A stretch of 64,000 nucleotides of DNA from SIRX01 sp965214475 (GTDB lineage: Bacteria > Actinomycetota > Rubrobacteria > Rubrobacterales > Rubrobacteraceae), in the NCBI GenBank assembly GCA_965214475.1, contig OZ243953.1, positions 186,001 through 250,000 of the forward strand, in the 5' to 3' direction. Under the pieces are notes generated by a model, which was given only the letters and a program-made list of their open reading frames with translations, ran no database searches and was not told the origin of the DNA. The translations under genes were made by a program, and so were the position numbers. Each line of letters opens with the position of its first letter. The first letter of the stretch is position 1. Below, piece by piece: positions 49,675-59,231 of the stretch.

Positions 49675-50948
49675 ACCACCGTTCGGCGCCGATTGAGGTG
49701 CGTGAGAGGGTAGCGTTTTCGCCCTGCGCCGGTAGAAACTTCTTACGACGTTTGAAAGATGAGGGCGTCGCATCCGAGGCGGTGTTGATCTCCACTTGCA
49801 ACCGGACGGAGCTATACGCTGTCGTGGAAGACGAGAGCTCCCGTGACCGTATGCTAGACGCTATCGCCGAGGAGCGGAAGATCGACCGTGAAACCCTGGA
49901 GCAGGGGACCTACTGGCTCACAGACGCCGAAGCGGTGCGGCATCTCTACCAGGTCGCCTCTTCGCTGGATTCGATGGTTGTGGGGGAGAGTCAGATCCTG
50001 GGCCAGGTCCGCGAGGCGTACCGGGCTTCGACCGAGGAGCAAACCACCGGACAAGTTCTCAATCGCCTGTTCCACACCTCACTCCGCGTCGGCAAGCAGG
50101 TAAGGACCGAGACGGGGATCGGGGACAGTTCTATTTCGGTGCCGCATGTGGCGGTGAAGCTGGCCGAAGAGGTCTTCGGCACGCTCGCCGGACGCCGGGC
50201 GTTGGTGTTGGGCGCCGGCGAGATGAGCGAGTTGGTCGTGAAGCACCTCAAGGCAAAAGGCGTGGGAGAAGTAAAGATCGCCAACCGCACCGCCGAACGG
50301 GCGAGGTTGCTTGCCGAAAGGGTCGGCGGTCGCGCCACCGAGTTCGACGCACTTGCCGGGGAGCTCCCCGGGGTGGATGTAGTGGTTAGCTCGACCGGGT
50401 CCGGCGACTGGATCGTGGATCATGACATGGTTGAGGGAGCACTCGTTGGGCGGCATGAGCCGTTGTTCTTTATAGACATCGCGGTGCCGCGAGACATCGA
50501 CCCGGCGGTGCAAACCCTCGACTGCGCCTACGTTTACGACGTGGACGATCTTCAATCGGTCGTGGACCACAACCTTGGAGACCGGAGCGAGGCCGCGCGA
50601 GACGGTGAAGCCCTGATCGACCCCGCCGTCTTCGAATACATGAGCTGGTTGAGTACCCGTCATGCGGCTCCCCTAATTCAGGAACTCCGCGACGGGGCCG
50701 ACAAGGTCCGGCGTCACGAGCTGTCCCGCGCCTTGAGTAAGCTGGACCTCACTCCCGAAGAAACCGAAGCCGTGGAGCGCATGAGCCATTCTCTCGTGAA
50801 CAAGCTCCTTCACGGTCCGATCTCGGAACTAAAAGCACTCGCGGAGTCTGGCGCCCCTCTCGAAAACCGCGAGGTTCGCCGGCACCTTCTAAGGCTGCAG
50901 GGCATTGAAGTGGAACTGCACCGTTCACACGACTCCAGAAAGCTATGA
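49650..50948 (+). CDS. hemA: Glutamyl-tRNA reductase
   Basis: First committed step of C5-pathway tetrapyrrole synthesis: glutamyl-tRNA to glutamate-1-semialdehyde. GTG 49650 has a perfect GGAGGTGAT seven bases upstream and gives 432 residues. The catalytic cysteine is Cys50 in STCNRTELY; the N-terminus GMNHRSAPIEVRERVAF is typical. The central region has VVGESQILGQVREAY and the NADPH-binding domain VLGAGEMSELVVKHLK, VVSSTGSGD, FIDIAVPRDIDP. The C-terminal dimerisation helix bundle ends LHGPISELKALAES. The start lies inside the preceding gene, and the end overlaps hemC by 4 bases. Confidence 0.97.
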   Translation: MLIAVAGMNHRSAPIEVRERVAFSPCAGRNFLRRLKDEGVASEAVLISTCNRTELYAVVEDESSRDRMLDAIAEERKIDRETLEQGTYWLTDAEAVRHLYQVASSLDSMVVGESQILGQVREAYRASTEEQTTGQVLNRLFHTSLRVGKQVRTETGIGDSSISVPHVAVKLAEEVFGTLAGRRALVLGAGEMSELVVKHLKAKGVGEVKIANRTAERARLLAERVGGRATEFDALAGELPGVDVVVSSTGSGDWIVDHDMVEGALVGRHEPLFFIDIAVPRDIDPAVQTLDCAYVYDVDDLQSVVDHNLGDRSEAARDGEALIDPAVFEYMSWLSTRHAAPLIQELRDGADKVRRHELSRALSKLDLTPEETEAVERMSHSLVNKLLHGPISELKALAESGAPLENREVRRHLLRLQGIEVELHRSHDSRKL

Positions 50949-51868
50949 CTACCCATAATTCCGCAGTCCTCGGGACGCGAGGCTCGAAACTTGCCCTCGT
51001 CCAGGCCGAATCCTGCGCGAAAAAACTCCGGGCGTCGGGTATGGAGGTGGAAGTGCGGGTGATCAAAACGACCAGCGAACATCACCCCGATGTGCCGCTT
51101 TCGGTAATCGACCAGCGCGACGTCTTTACCCGCCAGTTGGACGAGGCCCTGCTCTCCGGCGAGATTGACCTTGCTGTCCACTCTTTGAAAGACATACCCA
51201 CCGAAATCCCGCAGGACATAGCCATCTCCGCCATTACAGAACGGCATGATCCTTCGGATGCGCTGGTATCAGATAGTCGGTACAGCGTAGAAGATCTGCC
51301 GGAAGGCGCGGTAGTCGCCACTTCCAGCCTCCGTCGGCGGGCACAGTTGCTCCACCGACGCCCCGACTTGAAGACGGTGGAGATTCGGGGAAACGTGGAT
51401 ACCCGCATCCGAAAGATGCGCGAAGGCCAGGCCGATGCCCTAATACTGGCCCGCGCCGGACTGGAAAGGCTCGGCCTCGAAGCGCCGCACACAGTCATAC
51501 CTTGGGAGACTATGTTGCCGGCCGTAGGCCAGGGTGCGCTCGCTGTTACCTCGTTGAAAGCTCATCGCTTGCAGCAAGAGATACGGTTCGCTCTCAACCA
51601 AGAACCAACGGAACGTGCGACGCTCGCCGAACGGGCGATGCTGCGAACGTTGGAAGGTGGCTGCCGGGTTCCTGTCGGAGGTCAGGCGATCATTGAGGAC
51701 GGCAGAGTGTATTTGAAAGGACTCGTGGCATCATCGGATGGAGCCTTGGTGTATAAGTGTGAAGCCGAAGGTGATGATCCGGAAGATGTGGGGGAAAGGT
51801 TGGCACGGGATCTAATTGGTCAGGGCGCGGCGGTAATACTCGGTGAGATCCAAGAGGTTAGGTCATGA
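50945..51868 (+). CDS. hemC: Porphobilinogen deaminase
   Basis: Polymerises four porphobilinogens into hydroxymethylbilane. 307 residues, usual length. The cofactor-binding cysteine is Cys240 in LEGGCRVPVGG. Other motifs: LGTRGSKLALVQAE, SGEIDLAVHSLKDIPTE, VATSSLRRRAQL, RGNVDTRIRKM, LPAVGQGALAV. It overlaps hemA by the ATGA arrangement at 50945 and the next gene by ATGA at 51865, both signs of translational coupling in one operon. Confidence 0.97.
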   Translation: MTTHNSAVLGTRGSKLALVQAESCAKKLRASGMEVEVRVIKTTSEHHPDVPLSVIDQRDVFTRQLDEALLSGEIDLAVHSLKDIPTEIPQDIAISAITERHDPSDALVSDSRYSVEDLPEGAVVATSSLRRRAQLLHRRPDLKTVEIRGNVDTRIRKMREGQADALILARAGLERLGLEAPHTVIPWETMLPAVGQGALAVTSLKAHRLQQEIRFALNQEPTERATLAERAMLRTLEGGCRVPVGGQAIIEDGRVYLKGLVASSDGALVYKCEAEGDDPEDVGERLARDLIGQGAAVILGEIQEVRS

Positions 51869-53400
51869 TCTACCTGGTCGGCTCCGGACCCGGAGACCCG
51901 GGTCTCTTTACCGTAAAAGGTATGAGATGCCTTGAGAAAGCGGACGTGGTTGTCTATGATCGGCTCGCCCCTAGCGCCCTGCTGGATTACGCAAAGCCGG
52001 AGGCAGAGAGAATTTACGTTGGTAAAAAGCCTGGAAACCCCTCCATGCCGCAGGAAGAGATCAACACCCTTCTGGTAGAACTCGGAAAAGCAGGCAAAAC
52101 CGTCGTTCGCCTGAAGGGTGGGGATCCCTACATCTTCGGGCGGGGCGGCGAAGAGGCCCTGGACCTTCTGGACGCTGGTATTCCTTTCGAGGTCGTTCCC
52201 GGCATTACGAGCGGTGTAGCGGCTCCAGCCTACGCAGGGATTCCGGTAACGCATCGCGGGGTTTCGACCAGCGTAGCCTTTATCACGGGACACGAAGACC
52301 CGACGAAAGGCCGCCAGGATGTAGATTGGAGCCGACTCGCAAACGCTGCCGACACGTTGGTGCTCTACATGGGTATCGGGCGTCTGCGGGAGATCTCCGC
52401 CGAACTCATCGCCGCTGGCAGAGATCCCGATACACCAACCGCCTGCGTCAGGTGGGGGACAATAACCGAACAGCAAACTGTCTCCGGCACGCTCAGCGAC
52501 ATAGCTGAAAAGATCGCCGAAGCCGGATTGAAGCCGCCGGCAGTCACCGTGGTCGGCGACGTGGTCTCACTGCGCGATTCGGGCCTCGATTGGTTCGAGC
52601 AACGCCCGCTATTCGGACGCCGGATCGTTGTTACCCGCGCCCGTGCCCAAGCCGGAGAACTGTCGGCGATGTTAGAAGACCTCGGTGCCCAGGTCCTAGA
52701 ATTCCCGACCATCGACATTCAACCCCCACGCGACTTCGCCCCGCTGGACAAGGCTATACGTGAGATCGACGGTTTCGACTGGCTGGTTTTTACCAGCGTA
52801 AACGGTGTAGACGCTTTTATGGAGCGCTTGGCTCATAACGGTCTGGATGTGCGGGCCGTGCCACGGGCGGCGAAGATCGCCGCTATCGGTCCAGCAACCG
52901 CTATCAAGCTCAGCGCCACGGGGCTAAAGGTAGACGTAGTGCCCGGAGAGTACCGGGCGGAGTCCTTACTGGAGGAGATTTCAGAGGCTTCACTGACCGG
53001 GAGGCGGGTACTAATACCCCGCGCGAAGGTGGCGCGGGAAGTGCTGCCGGAGAAGTTGCGGGAGGCTGGAGCCGAGGTCGTCGTGCCGCCGGCTTACGAG
53101 TCGGTTCCGATCGATGAGGGTAAGACTGTTCTCGCGGGTTCGCTTGAGGGAGGCGGAGTCGACTGCGTTACTTTCACTGCCAGCTCGACGGTCGAGAACT
53201 TCGTGCGGGCCTTTGGCGCGGAGGAAGCCGGACGGCTATTAGAAAGGGCGCGGGTGGCGTGTATCGGGCCGATCACGGCGGATACTGTCCGGGGTTACGG
53301 TCTCCGGGTAGACGCCGAGGCGGAGGAATACACTATGGGCGGGCTGGTAGAAGCGGTTCTGGATCTCCTCGCCGCGGAGCCCGTGGAGAATGAAGGTTGA
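51865..53400 (+). CDS. cobA-hemD: Uroporphyrinogen-III C-methyltransferase / synthase fusion
   Basis: Two enzymes in one 511-residue chain. Residues about 1-240 are the SUMT methyltransferase (VGSGPGDPGLFTVKGMRCLEKADVVVYDRL, RLKGGDPYIFGRGGEE, EVVPGITSGVAAPAYAGIP, VLYMGIGRLREI), making precorrin-2. Residues about 250-505 are uroporphyrinogen-III synthase (FGRRIVVTRARAQAGEL, FDWLVFTSVNGVDAF, AAIGPATAIKL, RVLIPRAKVAREVLPE, DCVTFTASSTVENF). Such fusions are known in actinobacteria and clostridia. Coupled to hemC by a 4-base overlap. A dispensable-looking gene follows before hemB. Product flows to heme and, with the precorrin-2 dehydrogenase, to siroheme/cobalamin. Confidence 0.96.
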   Translation: MIYLVGSGPGDPGLFTVKGMRCLEKADVVVYDRLAPSALLDYAKPEAERIYVGKKPGNPSMPQEEINTLLVELGKAGKTVVRLKGGDPYIFGRGGEEALDLLDAGIPFEVVPGITSGVAAPAYAGIPVTHRGVSTSVAFITGHEDPTKGRQDVDWSRLANAADTLVLYMGIGRLREISAELIAAGRDPDTPTACVRWGTITEQQTVSGTLSDIAEKIAEAGLKPPAVTVVGDVVSLRDSGLDWFEQRPLFGRRIVVTRARAQAGELSAMLEDLGAQVLEFPTIDIQPPRDFAPLDKAIREIDGFDWLVFTSVNGVDAFMERLAHNGLDVRAVPRAAKIAAIGPATAIKLSATGLKVDVVPGEYRAESLLEEISEASLTGRRVLIPRAKVAREVLPEKLREAGAEVVVPPAYESVPIDEGKTVLAGSLEGGGVDCVTFTASSTVENFVRAFGAEEAGRLLERARVACIGPITADTVRGYGLRVDAEAEEYTMGGLVEAVLDLLAAEPVENEG

Positions 53401-53553
53401 CCAATGTAGCATTCCTGGAGCGGAAGTACGCGTAACCCAGGACCGAGGCGGTCTAAAGACCAGCCTGCAATATTAACAACAGTAAGTATTTGTCTGTTGC
53501 AAGATAAACTGCCTAAATGTCAACATTGCAGGGAGATGGGAGTGTGAAACTCT

Positions 53554-54603
53554 ATGATATTTGTGATCTCGGACAACCTCGGCGAAATTGAAAGGATTGA
53601 GGCAGGCAGCTTTGTGTCTCTTGACGTATGGGAGAGGACGCACATCCAAGAATGGGTCCGGCGCCACCCCGAAATTTTGGCCGAGGATCTATTGATTGTG
53701 AGCATGGAGTTTGACAGGTTCAAGGGTTCGCAGGATAGGTTGGATCTTCTCGCCGTCGACCGAAGAGGCAATCTCGTGATCGTCGAATTGAAGAGAAATT
53801 CTCATGCCGATTACGCTGACTTGCAAAGCATCCGGTACGCTGCAATGGTTTCGACGATGACAGTGCAACAGCTTCTACCCTACTACGCTGACTACCATAA
53901 GATAGATACGGGCACAGCCGCCACCGAAGAGGAGCTAAGGTCCAATATAGCGAACTTCGTCGAACTAGAGGAATTCGAAGAGTTTTCGAGCCAACCGCGT
54001 ATCATTCTCTGCTCCGAAGACTTTTCCCAGGAGATTAGCACCACGGTGTTGTGGCTTCGGGAATTCGACCTCGACATCGCTTGCGTCAGGCTCACACCAC
54101 ACCGTCTTGAAGAAGACAGGATCATCTTGGTTCCTGAGAAGATCATCCCGCTACGGGAGACTGAACAGTATGTGATCGGAATACAGGAGAAAGAAGAAAA
54201 AAGGCAAGATTCGACAAGAGACAAACCTGCCGCAACCTTGGAAGAGCTTCTTGACAGAGCGGAACGTAATGGCACCGGCGAGGGTTTTCGAACGATTCTG
54301 GAAACAGCAGAGAAATACTCGGACATTGGACTACGCAACCGACAGCACGTTCTGGCTTTCACTCCGGTTGCCAACCGCAACAATACACTTTTCGTTGTGC
54401 AACCTTCGTATACATCAGAAGAAGGTATGGGAATAAATGTGTACTCCGAGATTTGGGCGAAATTCTTTGGAGTCAAGAAGGAAACTCTAGAATCAATGCT
54501 CGGCCCTGAACGTTGTAGGAAAGGTGTGATGAACGAAGAAGCGAAAGCGTTTGCAGCGAACCTAGATCGTTTATTCGAACATATCAGTCAGAGTGCGGAC
54601 TGA
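53554..54603 (+). CDS. PD-(D/E)XK nuclease-like protein, NucS-related DUF91 type
   Basis: A 349-residue protein. The N-terminal part (about 20-100) has the restriction-endonuclease-like core: IQEWVRRHPEILAEDLLIV, DRLDLLAVDRRGNLVIVELKRN with Asp64, Glu78 and Lys80, then YADLQSIRYAAMVS. This matches a broad bacterial family related to NucS/DUF91. The C-terminal half (about 220-349) is unassigned, with a WAKFFG-type end. The gene interrupts the heme operon, between cobA-hemD and hemB. Its composition is visibly more AT-rich and uses AGA, ATA and TTG more than its neighbours, a sign of separate origin. Repair, mobile-element or defence roles are all possible. Confidence 0.75.
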   Translation: MIFVISDNLGEIERIEAGSFVSLDVWERTHIQEWVRRHPEILAEDLLIVSMEFDRFKGSQDRLDLLAVDRRGNLVIVELKRNSHADYADLQSIRYAAMVSTMTVQQLLPYYADYHKIDTGTAATEEELRSNIANFVELEEFEEFSSQPRIILCSEDFSQEISTTVLWLREFDLDIACVRLTPHRLEEDRIILVPEKIIPLRETEQYVIGIQEKEEKRQDSTRDKPAATLEELLDRAERNGTGEGFRTILETAEKYSDIGLRNRQHVLAFTPVANRNNTLFVVQPSYTSEEGMGINVYSEIWAKFFGVKKETLESMLGPERCRKGVMNEEAKAFAANLDRLFEHISQSAD

Positions 54604-54666
54604 GAACTTGCACTTTCTGTACAACCTTAGTGTGTATAGATTCTACTGAAACGAAAGGTGATCGAC

Positions 54667-55647
54667 GTGGCATTTCCAGAACAACGACTCCGAAGAACCC
54701 GCCGTACAGCAAACCTCCGCGGCTTGGTTCGGGAGACTCATCTAACGCCCCAGGACTTTATCTATCCCATCTTCGTGATTGCCGGGGAGGACGTCCGGAA
54801 CCCGGTCGAGTCCATGCCGGGCATCTTCCAGCTCTCAATCAACCACGCGGTAGCCGAAGCCAGGCAGGCTTACGATCTCGGTATCCCTGGAGTCCTGCTC
54901 TTCGGCATCCCGGACGAGAAGGACGAGGCCGCAAGTGGCGCCTACGACCCGGAAGGCATCGTTCAACTTGCCACCCGTGCCATAAAAGATGTTGTCCCGG
55001 ATCTTCTCGTCGTCGCAGACGTGTGTCTCTGCGAGTACACGAGCCACGGGCATTGCGGAATCGTGGACGGTACTACCGGTGAGGTGTTGAACGACATAAG
55101 CCTGGAGATATTGGCGAGGACTGCCGCTTCACAAGCCGAGGCCGGGGCGGACATCGTTGCGCCTTCGGACATGATGGACGGACGGGTCGCCGCCATCCGT
55201 AGCGAGCTGGACCGGGAAGGGTTCGAGAATACCCCGATCATGGCTTACGCCGCAAAGTACGCCTCAGCCTTCTACGGACCCTTCCGGGAAGCCGCCGAGA
55301 GCACTCCACAGTTCGGCGACCGGCGTAGCTACCAGATGGACCCAGCCAACGCCCGCGAGGCGCTCCGGGAAGTGGAACTGGACGTAGAGGAGGGGGTGGA
55401 CATCGTTATCGTAAAGCCCGCCTTGCCATACCTCGACGTTATTCACAGGGTTAAGAAGTTTACGGAGTTGCCGGTCGCGGCCTACAACGTGAGCGGGGAG
55501 TACGCGATGATCAAAGGCGCTGCCCGAAACGGATGGCTCGATGAGCGGCGATCTATCCTTGAGGCGCTGACCGGCATAAAGCGTGCGGGAGCGGACATCA
55601 TCGTCACTTACCATGCCCTGGAGGCCGCCCGGTGGCTCTCGGAGTAG
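54667..55647 (+). CDS. hemB: Delta-aminolevulinic acid dehydratase (porphobilinogen synthase)
   Basis: Condenses two ALA into porphobilinogen. GTG 54667 has AAAGGTGATC just upstream; 326 residues. The zinc-type active site is present: Cys120, Cys122, Cys130 in DVCLCEYTSHGHCG. Catalytic lysines are Lys197 (AYAAKYASAFYGPFR) and Lys250 (VIVKPALPYLD). Other motifs: TPQDFIYPIFV, APSDMMDGRV and YQMDPANAREAL. It continues the tetrapyrrole operon order after the inserted nuclease-like gene, with about 64 bases separating them. Confidence 0.97.
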   Translation: MAFPEQRLRRTRRTANLRGLVRETHLTPQDFIYPIFVIAGEDVRNPVESMPGIFQLSINHAVAEARQAYDLGIPGVLLFGIPDEKDEAASGAYDPEGIVQLATRAIKDVVPDLLVVADVCLCEYTSHGHCGIVDGTTGEVLNDISLEILARTAASQAEAGADIVAPSDMMDGRVAAIRSELDREGFENTPIMAYAAKYASAFYGPFREAAESTPQFGDRRSYQMDPANAREALREVELDVEEGVDIVIVKPALPYLDVIHRVKKFTELPVAAYNVSGEYAMIKGAARNGWLDERRSILEALTGIKRAGADIIVTYHALEAARWLSE

Positions 55648-55733
55648 GTTTTCGAGTAAGCGCCGTTACTTAAAACAAGCTTAAATTCGTATATAAATCA
55701 TGTATAAGAATAAAGGAAGGAGTTACGCGCGGT

Positions 55734-57062
55734 TTGCAAGGCAGCGGAGACAAAACAGATGCCCGGACGAAGCTCGCGATGGATCGTTCCGCCAAGTTGA
55801 TGGAGCGGGCCTCGCGTCGGATACCCGGCGGTGTAAACAGTCCGGTGCGGGCGTTTCGTGCGGTTGGCGGCGACCCACTGTTTATCGAGAAGGGCGAAGG
55901 CTCCTGCATTGTCGATGTAGACGCTAACTCTTATGTGGACTACGTGATGAGTTACGGGCCGCTCGTTCTCGGGCATGCTGATGGACGGGTGGTCGAGGCT
56001 ATAACGAAGATCGTTCAGGATGGAACGACCTTTGGAGCTCCTACGGAGCTGGAGGTCGAGGTCGCCGAGTTAGTTTGTGAGGCTGTTCCCTCCGTCGAGG
56101 CTGTGCGGATGACCAACTCCGGTACGGAGGCGACGATGAGCGCCATTCGGGTGGCGCGGGGCTACACGGGGCGGGAGAAGATCCTCAAATTCGACGGAAA
56201 CTATCACGGGCACAGTGACGCCCTGCTCGTAGCCGCGGGCTCCGGCGTCGCGACGTTGGGGCTCCCCGATAGTCCTGGCGTAACGAAAGGGGCGGCACAG
56301 GACACTGCCGTGCTGCCGTATAACGACCTGGAAGCTGTGCGGGGGCTCTTCGAGAAGCAGGGGGAAGAGTTCGCGGCGGTCATTGTAGAGCCGGTGTGCG
56401 GAAACATGGGATGTGTTCCTCCTGCGGACGGCTATCTGGAAGGACTACGGGAGATCACGCAACAGTACGGAACCGTTCTGGTCTTCGACGAGGTCATGAC
56501 CGGCTTCCGGCTCGCCCGTGGCGGCGCACAAGAAAGGTACGGGGTCGTACCGGACATGACGTGCCTCGGCAAGATCATCGGCGGCGGGCTCCCGGTCGGC
56601 GCTTTTGGCGGCAAGCAAGAGATCATGCAGCAAGTCGCGCCCGAGGGCCCCGTCTATCAGGCTGGAACCCTCTCGGGAAACCCACTGGCTATGGCCGCCG
56701 GGCTCGTCACACTACGGGCCACCGGGGACGCGGGTTTCTACGAAGGCCTGGAAAAGCTGGGAGATCGTTGGAGAGTCGGAATGAACGAAGCAGCCTCCAC
56801 CGATAACATCCCGTTTACTATCAACCAGGTCGGTTCTATGGTAAGCATCTTCTTTACCGAGGGACCGGTAGTGGATTTCGCTTCGGCGGCCCGGGCGGAC
56901 GCGGAGGCGTTCAAGGATTTCTTCTGGCACATGCTCCGGCGTGGCATCTACCTGGCGCCGAGCCCCTTCGAGGCAGGTTTTATCTCCGTCGTGCATTCCG
57001 ACAGAGACCTGGAACAAACTTTTGAGGCCGCCGGAGAGTGGTTCGAGAAGGGCCAGCGTTAG
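55734..57062 (+). CDS. hemL: Glutamate-1-semialdehyde 2,1-aminomutase
   Basis: PLP enzyme that forms 5-aminolevulinate from glutamate-1-semialdehyde. 442 residues from TTG 55734; AAGGAAGGAG lies 11 bases upstream. ATG 55779 is a shorter alternative that fits the family's usual N-terminus (DRSAKLMERASRRIPGGVNSPVRAF). PLP lysine in TCLGKIIGGGLPVGAFGGK; further motifs MTNSGTEATMSAIRVARGYTGR, FDGNYHGHSDALLVAAGSG, FDEVMTGFRLARGGAQ, YQAGTLSGNPLAMAAGL. The 86-base gap before it is very AT-rich (TATATAAATC, TATAAG) and may hold an internal promoter. Confidence 0.96.
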   Translation: MQGSGDKTDARTKLAMDRSAKLMERASRRIPGGVNSPVRAFRAVGGDPLFIEKGEGSCIVDVDANSYVDYVMSYGPLVLGHADGRVVEAITKIVQDGTTFGAPTELEVEVAELVCEAVPSVEAVRMTNSGTEATMSAIRVARGYTGREKILKFDGNYHGHSDALLVAAGSGVATLGLPDSPGVTKGAAQDTAVLPYNDLEAVRGLFEKQGEEFAAVIVEPVCGNMGCVPPADGYLEGLREITQQYGTVLVFDEVMTGFRLARGGAQERYGVVPDMTCLGKIIGGGLPVGAFGGKQEIMQQVAPEGPVYQAGTLSGNPLAMAAGLVTLRATGDAGFYEGLEKLGDRWRVGMNEAASTDNIPFTINQVGSMVSIFFTEGPVVDFASAARADAEAFKDFFWHMLRRGIYLAPSPFEAGFISVVHSDRDLEQTFEAAGEWFEKGQR

Positions 57063-57494
57063 ATGGTGCGCCGAACGCCGAAAGACTCTCTAGAAGAGAT
57101 ATTTCGGCAAGCTGTCTTGGCCTTGGACGACGAAGAGGGCCAGGGCGAAGTTGTGGCGGAGGCGTTGGGATATTTGCAGCAGGGGTTCGACGCCCACTAC
57201 GCAACGAACGGCGTGGGCGCGACTGATGACGACATACTCGTCGGAGACAACGCCTACTCCTGGGCGGTCGAGACTATAGCCCGACTCGACGAGCCGCAGT
57301 TCGTGGCGGTGGCGAGCCGTATGATCCGGGACGGCGCTGGAGAGATCTCTAGCGGCAAGGGCGTTCGGCTGGACCTTTGGATCCCTCATCTTGCAGACCT
57401 GCTGCGAGTAATCTCCGGCGAAGACCCGGAAACCTCCCAAAATCGTATCCAACAGGCAGCAGGAGAGTTGTCCACCAACGGTGACTCTGCGTGA
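57063..57494 (+). CDS. Hypothetical helical protein in the heme/menaquinone operon
   Basis: A 143-residue soluble, acidic, helix-rich protein, no family recognised. Features: SLEEIFRQAVLALDDEEGQGEVVAEALGYLQQGFDAHY, AYSWAVETIARLDEPQFVAVASRMIRDGAGEI and LWIPHLADLLRVISGE. Its ATG touches the hemL stop (TAGATG) and its end overlaps menG by 4 bases (GTGA), so it is translated as part of the operon, between the heme and menaquinone genes. A regulator or assembly factor is possible; that is speculation. Confidence 0.75.
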   Translation: MVRRTPKDSLEEIFRQAVLALDDEEGQGEVVAEALGYLQQGFDAHYATNGVGATDDDILVGDNAYSWAVETIARLDEPQFVAVASRMIRDGAGEISSGKGVRLDLWIPHLADLLRVISGEDPETSQNRIQQAAGELSTNGDSA

Positions 57495-58270
57495 GCAGCC
57501 CGAAAGGCGCACGAATGGGCGAAACGAACGGACGGCCCGCAAATGAGACGCTACCTTCAGGACAAGAGCGGGCGCTGCTCGTGCGGGATATGTTTGACCG
57601 GATCGCCGGTCGCTACGAGTTGCTTAACAACGTTATGACCGCCGGAATGCACCGCATCTGGAATAGGAAGGTGGTCCAGGCGGCGGAACTCCGGCGTAAC
57701 GGTTGGGCTTTGGACCTCGCCTGTGGAACCGGAAGCCTGACAAGGGACCTGGCGAAGAAAGTCGGTCCCGGTGGGCACGTTTTGGGGATAGATTTCTCAT
57801 CGAAGATGCTGACGGTGGCCGAGGCCCGTCCGCAGCACAACATTGAGTACCGGCTCGGAGACGCTACGAACTTGAGGACCGTAGCAACGGAGAGCTACGA
57901 CGCGACCACCATCGCTTACGGAGCAAGGAACATACCGGACCTGGATTCGCTCTTCTCCGAGATGAGCCGGGTCGTGGTTCCGGGCGGCACGGTAGTATGC
58001 CTGGAGATCGCCCGGCCCTCGGGCAAATTGTCCTCCAAATTCTACGGTTTGTGGTTCGATAAAGTCGTGCCCTGGCTCGGGGCAAAGGTCTCGGGAGATG
58101 TCTGGGCTTACTCGTATTTACCCCGATCCGTGAAAGAGTTCGTGGCACCTGACGAATTAGCTGACATAATAAGGCGTAATGGATTACAAAATGTTACATG
58201 GCAGAGGCTCGCAGGCGGCATCATCACGCTCCACCGTGGAAGAAAACGGTCCGGAGCGGGAAGTGCCTGA
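57491..58270 (+). CDS. menG: Demethylmenaquinone methyltransferase
   Basis: SAM-dependent last step of menaquinone synthesis (UbiE/MenG family), 259 residues from GTG 57491, which overlaps the preceding stop; ATG 57515 is another possible start. Motifs: VRDMFDRIAGRYELLNNVMTAGMHRIW, the SAM loop ALDLACGTGSLTRDLAKKV, GIDFSSKML, TIAYGARNIPD, and SYLPRSVKEF near the end with the family's RLAGGIITLHRGRK. It sits between the heme genes and a polyprenyl synthase gene that overlaps it by 8 bases. Confidence 0.95.
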   Translation: MSSPKGARMGETNGRPANETLPSGQERALLVRDMFDRIAGRYELLNNVMTAGMHRIWNRKVVQAAELRRNGWALDLACGTGSLTRDLAKKVGPGGHVLGIDFSSKMLTVAEARPQHNIEYRLGDATNLRTVATESYDATTIAYGARNIPDLDSLFSEMSRVVVPGGTVVCLEIARPSGKLSSKFYGLWFDKVVPWLGAKVSGDVWAYSYLPRSVKEFVAPDELADIIRRNGLQNVTWQRLAGGIITLHRGRKRSGAGSA

Positions 58271-59231
58271 CCTGCAAACCGAACTCCCGGACGAGGCATT
58301 CGAGACCGTTGATGAGATCGAGGCGCTGCTCCCCGCTACGGCGAAGCGTGCTCCGGAAGCTCTCGTCGAACCGGCGCTGGAGGCCCTGACTTCCGGCGGC
58401 AAGCGACTGAGGCCGCTGCTACTCGTGGTGAGCGCCCGGATGGGCGAGCCGGATCACGCCCACTTGCTCAAGGCCTCGACGGCCATCGAGGTGCTTCACA
58501 CGGCGACCCTGATCCACGATGACATAGTGGACCGGGCCGAGAGTCGGCGGGGTTTGCCGACGACCGTGGCCAACTATGGACGGAATTTAGCTGTAGCGAC
58601 GGGCGATTATCTGTTTGCAGAAACTTTCTACGATTTGGCGGAGATCGGGGACCCCAGGCTCATCCGAGCCTTCGCTGAGGCCGCCGAAGGATTGGCAGCC
58701 GGAGAACTGGAGCAATACCGGGCCAACGGTGCGAACGTCGAGGTCGAGGCTTATCTTGAGCACATTAGGAAAAAGACCGCCGGGCTCTTCAAGGCCGCTT
58801 GCGTGGCCGGGGGTTCTCTAGGAGGGCTGTCGTTGCGGCAGATTGACGCCCTAGCGAGTTACGGCCAAGCATTAGGGATCGCCTTTCAGATGTCCGACGA
58901 TGTAATGGACCTCGTCGGTAAGCCGGGACTCATGGGCAAAGGCATCGGAACGGACCTCGCCGAAGGAACCGTAACGCTGCCGGTGATCTTTGCCCTCCGG
59001 GAAGGTAATGCGTCCGTGATACGGGAGGTTCTTTCTACCCCGGAGCCCTCACAGGAGCTGCTGAACGCGGGCATCGAGGCTGTTCTTTCCACGGATGCCG
59101 TTGCCAAGACCGAGGAATGGGCCCGGGATGAGATCGACGCCGCCATCGAAGGTCTTGAATTGCTTCCGGAAGGCCCCGAGCGTGACCTGCTGGAGTACGT
59201 TGCGACCGAAGTAGTGGGAAGAGATGCCTGA
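58263..59231 (+). CDS. Polyprenyl diphosphate synthase
   Basis: Builds the isoprenoid tail of menaquinone by chain elongation. GTG 58263 has GGAG six bases upstream and gives 322 residues; the frame also opens upstream inside menG without support. First Asp-rich motif IHDDIVDRAESRRG, second FQMSDDVMDLVG, with GGKRLRPLLLV (substrate-binding Arg) and EVLHTATL. It overlaps menG by 8 bases and the amidohydrolase by 8 bases. Length class (heptaprenyl to nonaprenyl) cannot be read with certainty from the sequence. Confidence 0.93.
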   Translation: MPDLQTELPDEAFETVDEIEALLPATAKRAPEALVEPALEALTSGGKRLRPLLLVVSARMGEPDHAHLLKASTAIEVLHTATLIHDDIVDRAESRRGLPTTVANYGRNLAVATGDYLFAETFYDLAEIGDPRLIRAFAEAAEGLAAGELEQYRANGANVEVEAYLEHIRKKTAGLFKAACVAGGSLGGLSLRQIDALASYGQALGIAFQMSDDVMDLVGKPGLMGKGIGTDLAEGTVTLPVIFALREGNASVIREVLSTPEPSQELLNAGIEAVLSTDAVAKTEEWARDEIDAAIEGLELLPEGPERDLLEYVATEVVGRDA

